This document shows, in pieces, positions 1-3,792 of a stretch of 10,531 nucleotides of DNA (position 1 is its first letter; the number at the start of each line of letters is the position of its first letter). The DNA lies in assembly GCA_964584595.1 (NCBI GenBank), contig CAZPAM010000080.1:1-10531 (forward strand), written 5' to 3'. The stretch comes from Scalindua sp964584595. GTDB taxonomy: Bacteria; Planctomycetota; Brocadiia; Brocadiales; Scalinduaceae. The position numbers and the translations under genes were made by a program. Below the pieces are notes generated by a model. It saw only the letters and a list, made by a program, of their open reading frames with translations, ran no database searches and was not told where the DNA came from.

Positions 1-56
1 TAAGAGAAGGTGGAAAGACGGTAGGTGCGGGTGTTGTTACTAAAATTATTGAATAG
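1..56 (+). CDS. tuf: Elongation factor Tu, C-terminal end (partial)
   Basis: Only the last 17 whole codons and the stop are inside the window; the start lies to the left. The frame beginning at base 3 reads REGGKTVGAGVVTKIIE and then TAG, the highly conserved end of domain 3 of EF-Tu, the GTPase that delivers aminoacyl-tRNA to the ribosome. The stop is tandem (TAG followed in frame by TGA). The next gene, rpmG, starts 18 nt later, so the two are probably cotranscribed. The tuf, rpmG, tRNA-Trp, secE, nusG order is common in bacteria and supports the call. The fragment cannot show whether the genome has one or two tuf copies. Confidence 0.95.
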   Translation, partial: REGGKTVGAGVVTKIIE

Positions 57-74
57 TGATAAAAGTAAAGCGTA

Positions 75-224
75 ATGGCGAACTATATAACTTTGGCGTG
101 TACAGAATGTAGTAGTAGGAATTATAGAACAAGCAAGAAACTGAAGCAGACTGAACGTCTGGAGATGAAAAAGTTCTGTAAGTTTTGCAGGTCACACACA
201 ATACATAAAGAGCAAAAAAAATAG
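75..224 (+). CDS. rpmG: 50S ribosomal protein L33, zinc-ribbon form
   Basis: A 49-residue protein, the usual size of bacterial L33, a small protein of the large ribosomal subunit near the E site. It begins MANYITLACTECSSRNYRTS and carries two Cys-x-x-Cys pairs (Cys9/Cys12 and Cys35/Cys38). It is therefore the zinc-binding (C+) form and not the cysteine-free paralogue some bacteria use under zinc shortage. The ATG at 75 is the only sensible start, since it gives the canonical family N-terminus. There is no clear Shine-Dalgarno sequence upstream, so translation may depend partly on coupling to tuf, whose stop is 18 nt away. The gene ends with TAG six bases before tRNA-Trp, implying that the tRNA is cut from a shared transcript. 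No Zur-type operator was recognised nearby. Confidence 0.95.
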   Translation: MANYITLACTECSSRNYRTSKKLKQTERLEMKKFCKFCRSHTIHKEQKK

Positions 225-230
225 AAAGAA

Positions 231-308
231 AGGTCTGTAGCTCTAATCGGCTAGAGCACCGGATTCCAAATCCGGGTGTTGGGGGTTCGAGTCCCTCCAG
301 ACCTGCCA
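231..308 (+). tRNA. trnW: tRNA-Trp (anticodon CCA)
   Basis: The full cloverleaf can be folded by hand. The acceptor stem 231-237 pairs with 298-304 (7 bp), followed by discriminator G305 and an encoded CCA at 306-308. The D stem is GCTC/GAGC with a 10-nt loop. The anticodon stem CCGGA/TCCGG holds the loop TTCCAAA, with anticodon CCA at 266-268. The variable loop is 5 nt, and the T arm has a TTCGAGT loop and one G-U pair. CCA reads UGG, hence tryptophan, and G as the discriminator base fits bacterial tRNA-Trp. It sits 6 nt after rpmG and 34 nt before secE with no own promoter visible, so it is probably processed from the operon transcript. Confidence 0.97.
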
Positions 309-342
309 GACAATTTTACTATAGAAGAGTAGAGTAGCGAGT

Positions 343-801
343 ATGACTTTTCAAATTTATAGAAAGGGAATGGGTGTATATGCAAGAGGTGCGGTAGCAG
401 GACTCTTTGGTCTTGCCGCAATATTTGCCGCATACTCTTTATATGGAGCATTGATAGACCTTCCGGAATTTTATGCCGGTGCCAGAGTGCCCGTGCTGGA
501 TATAAGTTTGACTTGGGGGGTAGCTGGTTCATGTGCCCTTTTTGTTTTGTGCGGCATATTTATATGTTTATTCACCACGGGTTTTGAAATAGGGCTAAAG
601 GGGCTGGATAACAGGTCCAAGAAAGCTGTAGAGTTTTTTATAGATACACAGGCAGAGCTTCAAAAGGTTTCATGGCCGACAAGGGGTGAATTAATTGGCT
701 CAACAATTGTTGTTATCGTATGTTTGGTGGTCTTGGGGGTGTATGTTTTCTGTGTTGACTGGATAGTGTCAACTTTTATGAAAGCTATAGATATATTGTA
801 G
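343..801 (+). CDS. secE: Preprotein translocase subunit SecE, long three-helix form
   Basis: SecE clamps SecY in the SecYEG channel that exports proteins across the inner membrane. This protein has 152 residues; the minimal one-helix form has about 60 and the E. coli three-helix form 127. Predicted membrane helices lie near residues 15-38, 57-80 and 118-142. The conserved core is at the C-terminal end: an amphipathic cytoplasmic helix (about 95-108), then KVSWPTR (108-114), then the last membrane helix. Basic residues before helix 1 suggest a cytoplasmic N-terminus. The ATG at 343 is preferred because it keeps the IYRKG start; ATG 370 is possible and would give 143 residues. No strong Shine-Dalgarno sequence is visible. 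The stop is tandem (TAG then TAA). The N-terminal half resembles planctomycete SecE as I recall it. Confidence 0.93.
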   Translation: MTFQIYRKGMGVYARGAVAGLFGLAAIFAAYSLYGALIDLPEFYAGARVPVLDISLTWGVAGSCALFVLCGIFICLFTTGFEIGLKGLDNRSKKAVEFFIDTQAELQKVSWPTRGELIGSTIVVIVCLVVLGVYVFCVDWIVSTFMKAIDIL

Positions 802-837
802 TAAGTTTTTTATGTCTGGGGTTGAGGGGCAATAGCG

Positions 838-939
838 TTGAGCATCTTGGAAGCTTGAGATCACGTCTATTCGAACTCAGCTAATTCAGAAATAGCTGAG
901 TGAGACTCACCATCTTTCTGCTAGGTAAGTTTCAAGGAG
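838..939 (+). promoter_or_regulatory. Candidate structured mRNA leader between secE and nusG
   Basis: This lies in the 213-nt secE-nusG spacer (802-1014), the longest non-coding stretch in the window. The strongest element is a perfect 9-bp stem, 875-883 with 893-901, closed by a 9-nt loop. The flanks can add GTCT 865-868 with AGAC 903-906. An outer helix, 854-861 with 929-936, would cover part of a Shine-Dalgarno-like AAGGAG at 934-939. A competing fold is also possible: 852-859 can pair with 876-882 (one bulged T), which would destroy the 9-bp stem. No U-tract follows, so it is not an intrinsic terminator. What is seen is the pairing potential. A role in feedback control of the nusG-ribosomal protein genes is inference, and no known RNA family was recognised. 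Confidence 0.35.
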
Positions 940-943
940 TTAT

Positions 944-973
944 ATGGAAAGAGTAATTAGTGTGAATGTATAG
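944..973 (+). other. Possible 9-codon leader ORF before nusG
   Basis: An ATG at 944 lies 4 nt after AAGGAG (934-939), one of the better Shine-Dalgarno matches in the window. It opens a frame of nine codons, MERVISVNV, ending in TAG at 971-973, 41 nt before the nusG start and in a different frame. The coding potential of so short a frame cannot be judged from sequence alone. The peptide shows no run of one amino acid that would suggest classical attenuation. It may instead be a ribosome loading site in the leader, or chance. It could not be a nusG extension, because the frame differs and closes. Confidence 0.15.
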
Positions 974-1014
974 TTAGTGTTTCTAGATTTTGACAAGAAT
1001 TATTGTTTTGTGTT

Positions 1015-1563
1015 ATGGGGAAAAAGTGGTTTGTGCTTCGTGTGCAAAGTAACAAAGAGGATAGGGTTAAAAATGATTTGGAGAAACGTATTAAAATCCA
1101 AGGAATTGAAAATCTTATCCCACAGATTTTAGTGCTTAGTGAAAAGGTATCTGAAATCAAAGGTGGAAAGAAGAGAGTAGCCGAAAGAAAGATATATCCG
1201 GGTTATATAATGGCGGAAATAGAAGTTGATGAGAAAGGTGAAATCCCGGAAGAAGTGTGGTATATGATTCGTGAGGCTCCTGGAGCAGGTGATATTATTG
1301 GTGGAGATAGTAAGCCGATACCAATGCTAAGTAGTGAAGTTGAGAAGTTATTAGAAAGAGCAGAACGAGGGGAAGAAAAACCGAAAGCAACGATAGAGTT
1401 TAGTGCGGGAGATAGGGTAAGGGTTAAGGAAGGCCCCTTCGAGAATTTTGACGGAGTGGTTGAAGAAGTTTTACCGGCTAGTGGTTGTTTAAAATTAATG
1501 CTTACGATTTTTGGCAGGCCTACACCTGTAGAATTGGAATATTGGCAGGTAGAGGCAATCTAG
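1015..1563 (+). CDS. nusG: Transcription termination/antitermination factor NusG
   Basis: NusG binds the clamp of RNA polymerase, affects pausing and Rho termination, and can link polymerase to ribosomal protein S10 (family knowledge). This copy has 182 residues, the normal size. The NGN domain spans about residues 4-112 (start MGKKWFVLRVQSNKE; RKIYPGYIM at 58-66). A charged linker covers about 113-128. The KOW domain (130-182) contains AGDRVRVKEGPFENFDGVVEEV and the FGRPTPVELE strand. I chose ATG 1015; the frame stays open upstream to a TTG at 1003, but those four extra residues (MFCV) are unlike the family. Neither start has a Shine-Dalgarno sequence. It follows the structured spacer and is 24 nt before rplK. 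Confidence 0.95.
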   Translation: MGKKWFVLRVQSNKEDRVKNDLEKRIKIQGIENLIPQILVLSEKVSEIKGGKKRVAERKIYPGYIMAEIEVDEKGEIPEEVWYMIREAPGAGDIIGGDSKPIPMLSSEVEKLLERAERGEEKPKATIEFSAGDRVRVKEGPFENFDGVVEEVLPASGCLKLMLTIFGRPTPVELEYWQVEAI

Positions 1564-1587
1564 TATATATTTTTTACTGAGAATTTA

Positions 1588-2013
1588 ATGGCAAAAGAAG
1601 CAGATACTAAAATAAAATTACAAATCCCAGGAGGGCAAGCTACTCCAGCGCCCCCTGTCGGTCCTGCATTAGGACAGCATGGGGTGAATATTGGCCAATT
1701 TGTTACTCAATTCAATGAGAAGACCAAAGATTTGCAGGGGACGATTACACCTGTGGAAATCTCGGTTTTCAAGGACAAGTCATTTACTTTTATTCTCAAA
1801 TCACCTCCAGCTGCAGTATTGCTCAAAAAAGCTGCGGGGATAGCGAAAGGTTCGTCGGAACCGAACAGGGACAAGATAGGTAATGTGACAAAGTCGCAGG
1901 TTGAAGAGATCGCAAAAGTAAAGCTGCCCGACCTTAACGCAAGAAATCTTGAGATGGCCGGGAAGATTATCGAAGGTACTGCTCGATCTATGGGTTTAAA
2001 GGTAGAGGGTTAG
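1588..2013 (+). CDS. rplK: 50S ribosomal protein L11
   Basis: L11 forms the GTPase-associated centre with 23S rRNA helices 43-44 and helps translation factors and RelA-type stringent response enzymes act on the ribosome (family knowledge). The 141-residue length is typical. The N-terminal domain has the proline-rich segment ATPAPPVGPALGQHGVNIG (residues 18-36), the region where thiostrepton-resistance changes usually map; its prolines look unchanged. The C-terminal RNA-binding domain includes SFTFILKSPPAAVLLKKAAG and ends with the conserved ARSMGLKVEG. The ATG at 1588 gives the standard MAKEADTKIKLQIPGGQ start. The upstream 24-nt spacer is AT-rich with no clear Shine-Dalgarno sequence and is too short for the L1-binding leader found before rplK in E. 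coli. Confidence 0.97.
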   Translation: MAKEADTKIKLQIPGGQATPAPPVGPALGQHGVNIGQFVTQFNEKTKDLQGTITPVEISVFKDKSFTFILKSPPAAVLLKKAAGIAKGSSEPNRDKIGNVTKSQVEEIAKVKLPDLNARNLEMAGKIIEGTARSMGLKVEG

Positions 2014-2018
2014 AAATC

Positions 2019-2031
2019 TTAAATATATTAA
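2019..2031 (+). repeat. 13-mer spacer repeat, copy 1 (rplK-rplA)
   Basis: TTAAATATATTAA here is identical to 2732-2744 in the rplA-rplJ spacer. It lies 13 nt before the rplA GTG start. It is AT-only and nearly palindromic. It could act as an AU-rich ribosome-loading element, or be chance in AT-rich spacers. Confidence 0.4.
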
Positions 2032-2036
2032 AGGAA
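2031..2036 (+). promoter_or_regulatory. Shine-Dalgarno sequence deciding the rplA GTG start
   Basis: AAGGAA lies 8 nt before the GTG at 2045. No in-frame ATG sits between this site and the body of L1, so it supports GTG as the true start. Confidence 0.7.
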
Positions 2037-2044
2037 ATTAATAA

Positions 2045-2731
2045 GTGAAGTCTAGAAGTAAACGTTACGTTGATTCAGATAAGACGGTCGAGAAATCGAA
2101 GGAATATGAACTGAAGGAAGCGGTTTCAGTTCTAAAAACCTTTGGCAAGACTAAGTTTGATGAAACTGTTGACATTGTCATGAAATTAGGCGTTGACCCT
2201 AAGCATTCGGATCAGATAGTCCGTGGTTCATTCTCGCTGCCTAAAGGGATTGGAAAAGAAGTCAGGGTGGTAGTCTTTGCCAGTGGAGACAAAATAGAGC
2301 TGGCACAGAAGGCAGGCGCCGTCGAAGCGGGCGGTGATGATTTACTGAAGAAAGTCGAGGGTGGGTGGTTAGATTTTGATGTGGCAATTTCAACACCAGA
2401 CATGATGGGCAAAGTTGGTAAACTGGGCAGAGTTCTGGGACCGCAGGGTAAGATGCCATCTCCGAAGTCAGGAACGGTAACGAATGATGTAGAAACTGCA
2501 GTCAAAGAATTTAAGGAAGGTAAGATAGAATATAGAACAGATGCTGGTGGCAATGTTCATGTGCCAGTGGGGAAAACATCTTTTTCTGAAGAAGACCTGA
2601 TCGCAAATCTCAGTTCATTTATAAAGCACATTGTTAGCAATAAGCCACCTGCAGCAAAAGGAGTTTTTGTTCAGAAAATATCTATTTCATCTTCTATGAG
2701 TCCCGGTGTAAGAGTTGCACTGGCTTCATAG
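2045..2731 (+). CDS. rplA: 50S ribosomal protein L1
   Basis: L1 forms the mobile L1 stalk near the ribosomal E site, and in many bacteria it represses translation of its own rplK-rplA mRNA. The protein has 228 residues, normal for the family, and starts at GTG 2045 (KSRSKRYVDSDKTVEKSKEYELKEAV style N-terminus) behind AAGGAA. The conserved domain II segment MGKVGKLGRVLGPQGKMPSPK occupies about residues 121-141 and is followed by GTVTNDV. The domain I RNA-binding parts, FDETVDIVMKLGVDPKHSDQ and VPVGKTSF, are also present. The GTG start may moderate its yield relative to L11. It ends 25 nt before rplJ, too short a gap for a classical L10 leader. Confidence 0.97.
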   Translation: MKSRSKRYVDSDKTVEKSKEYELKEAVSVLKTFGKTKFDETVDIVMKLGVDPKHSDQIVRGSFSLPKGIGKEVRVVVFASGDKIELAQKAGAVEAGGDDLLKKVEGGWLDFDVAISTPDMMGKVGKLGRVLGPQGKMPSPKSGTVTNDVETAVKEFKEGKIEYRTDAGGNVHVPVGKTSFSEEDLIANLSSFIKHIVSNKPPAAKGVFVQKISISSSMSPGVRVALAS

Positions 2732-2744
2732 TTAAATATATTAA
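2732..2744 (+). repeat. 13-mer spacer repeat, copy 2 (rplA-rplJ)
   Basis: TTAAATATATTAA follows the rplA stop directly and lies 12 nt before the rplJ ATG. It is identical to 2019-2031 and sits at nearly the same distance from the next start codon. rplJ has no Shine-Dalgarno sequence, so an AU-rich initiation aid is a reasonable guess. Confidence 0.4.
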
Positions 2745-2756
2745 TGAATTTTAAAA

Positions 2757-3272
2757 ATGTCTAAAGCGTTAAAAAAATTAATTGTTGATGAGCTTGTAAC
2801 TGACTATAAGGGCAAGAAAAACCTTGTTCTTGCGAATTTTAAGGGAATAAACGCTCATCAGTCAAATGTGTTGAGGAGTGATCTGGGGGAGAAGAATATC
2901 AATGTGAAGGTTGTAAAGAATTCTCTTGCCTCTATAGCATTTAAGGAAGTAGGGGTTTCGGAGCTTGGGCAAATGTTTGATGCTCAAACAGTTGTTGCGT
3001 CAAGTGACGACGATCCTGTAGAGCTGGCCAAAGTGCTGAAGAAATGTTCTAAGGAGATACCGGACTTTAAAATTATAGGTGGATGGGTGGATGGAGAGTT
3101 AATGTCACTTGACAATATCAAAACTCTGGCATCAATTCCGTCCAGAGAGGTAGTTTTAACACAAATAGTATTTGCGATACAGGCACCTATGGTCCAGTTG
3201 GCAAATGTATTTAATGCCACGGCAAGTAGCCTTTGTCGAGTTTTGCATGCGATAAAAGAGAAAAAAGAGTGA
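2757..3272 (+). CDS. rplJ: 50S ribosomal protein L10
   Basis: L10 anchors the L7/L12 dimers to the base of the ribosomal stalk. The protein has 171 residues, close to E. coli (165). The N-terminal rRNA-binding domain includes KNLVLANFKGINAHQSNVLR (21-40) and the conserved VKVVKNSLA segment (50-58). LASIPSREVVL (124-134) marks the start of the C-terminal part. The final helix (about 135-170), rich in hydrophobic residues and ending IKEKKE, should hold the L12 dimers; its length fits two dimers better than three, which is inference. The ATG at 2757 has no Shine-Dalgarno sequence in a 25-nt spacer, so translation may be coupled to rplA or helped by the AT-rich element. The stop is TGA. Confidence 0.96.
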   Translation: MSKALKKLIVDELVTDYKGKKNLVLANFKGINAHQSNVLRSDLGEKNINVKVVKNSLASIAFKEVGVSELGQMFDAQTVVASSDDDPVELAKVLKKCSKEIPDFKIIGGWVDGELMSLDNIKTLASIPSREVVLTQIVFAIQAPMVQLANVFNATASSLCRVLHAIKEKKE

Positions 3273-3293
3273 TGTTTAATATAAAGAATGTTT

Positions 3294-3309
3294 AAAAGGT
3301 AAAAGGAGG
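3294..3309 (+). promoter_or_regulatory. Consensus Shine-Dalgarno of rplL with a second upstream core
   Basis: AGGAGG at 3304-3309 lies 5 nt before the rplL ATG and is the only full consensus site in front of a gene in this window. A second AAAAGG core lies 7 nt upstream (3294-3299, repeated at 3301-3306) and might serve as a standby site. This fits the need for four to six copies of L12 per ribosome. Confidence 0.8.
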
Positions 3310-3314
3310 AAATT

Positions 3315-3734
3315 ATGGCAACAGATACAGAAGTAGAGAAAACCGAGCCTACTGAAAAGATTACCCAGGTACTTGAGCTGGTTGAAGGAATGAGTTTGCT
3401 TGAGGCTTCTCAGTTGGTAACGGCATTTGAGGAAAAATTTGGTGTTTCTGCATCAGCGGCAATGGCTGTTCCGATGGGTGGTATGCCATCGGCTGGCGGA
3501 GAAGAGGCAGCTAAGGAAGAGAAATCAACGTTTGATGTTGTTCTGAAGGAAGTTGGTGCGAACAAGATTCAGGTTATTAAGGCTGTTCGTGCAGAAACTT
3601 CTCTTGGATTAAAAGAGGCAAAGGCATTGGTAGATGGCGCGCCAAAACCCATAAAAGAAGGTGTTGCAAAGGAAGAAGCGGAGAAGGTGAAAAAAGCATT
3701 AGAAGATGCGGGTGCGGTGGTTGAACTTGCGTAA
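3315..3734 (+). CDS. rplL: 50S ribosomal protein L7/L12
   Basis: L7/L12 is the multicopy stalk protein that recruits and stimulates the translation GTPases. This copy has 139 residues; 120-128 is usual. The surplus is mainly an acidic N-terminal extension of about a dozen residues (MATDTEVEKTEPTE), before the dimerisation domain KITQVLELVEGMSLLEASQL (15-34). A flexible Ala/Gly/Met/Glu-rich hinge follows (about 47-70). The C-terminal factor-binding domain (71-139) has NKIQVIKAVRAETSLGLKEA (83-102) with the key Lys and Arg residues retained, although the usual TGLGLKEAK reads TSLGLKEAK. The AGGAGG at 3304-3309 fixes the start; the next in-frame ATG is inside the dimerisation domain. The gene lies 42 nt after rplJ. 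Confidence 0.96.
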   Translation: MATDTEVEKTEPTEKITQVLELVEGMSLLEASQLVTAFEEKFGVSASAAMAVPMGGMPSAGGEEAAKEEKSTFDVVLKEVGANKIQVIKAVRAETSLGLKEAKALVDGAPKPIKEGVAKEEAEKVKKALEDAGAVVELA

Positions 3735-3758
3735 AGTAAAGTAGTAAAGAGAAAAACC

Positions 3759-3781
3759 CTTTTGTTGGAATGCTACAAAAG
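3759..3781 (+). promoter_or_regulatory. Hairpin in the rplL-rpoB spacer
   Basis: CTTTTGT (3759-3765) and ACAAAAG (3775-3781) form a perfect 7-bp stem with a 9-nt loop, ending 11 nt before the rpoB ATG. No U-tract follows, so it is not a standard intrinsic terminator. E. coli has an attenuator and an RNase III site in the same spacer, which lower rpoB expression relative to rplL. An analogous role here, as a processing site or a partial block to rpoB initiation, is inference. Confidence 0.4.
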
Positions 3782-3792
3782 AAAGTATAAAA

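Noticed and set aside
251..532. A 93-residue minus-strand ORF overlapping tRNA-Trp and secE
   Set aside because: Its C-terminal GGTRTPNTRIWNP is the antisense translation of the tRNA, a familiar annotation artefact, and the rest is antisense to secE.
754..777. Inverted repeat GTTGAC/GTCAAC with an 8-nt loop and four T near the end of secE, resembling a terminator
   Set aside because: It lies inside the conserved secE C-terminus, the stem is only 6 bp with half A-T pairs, and four T are too few. The codons explain the sequence.
820..885. TTCGAAC and GGGGC tracts suggesting a tRNA or tRNA remnant in the secE-nusG spacer
   Set aside because: The bases flanking TTCGAAC cannot form a T stem, and no acceptor or anticodon stem can be placed.
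1003..1014. TTG start giving nusG four extra residues
   Set aside because: MFCV is unlike NusG N-termini, ATG 1015 gives the expected MGKKWFV start, and neither start has a Shine-Dalgarno sequence favouring TTG.
990..1016. TTGACA followed by TGTTAT, resembling a sigma-70 promoter before nusG
   Set aside because: The spacing is only 15 bp and the -10-like part overlaps the nusG start codon, so transcription would begin inside the gene.
2744..2764. ATG at 2744 opening a six-codon frame across the rplJ start
   Set aside because: It has no Shine-Dalgarno sequence, is out of frame with rplJ, and is easily explained by chance in AT-rich DNA.
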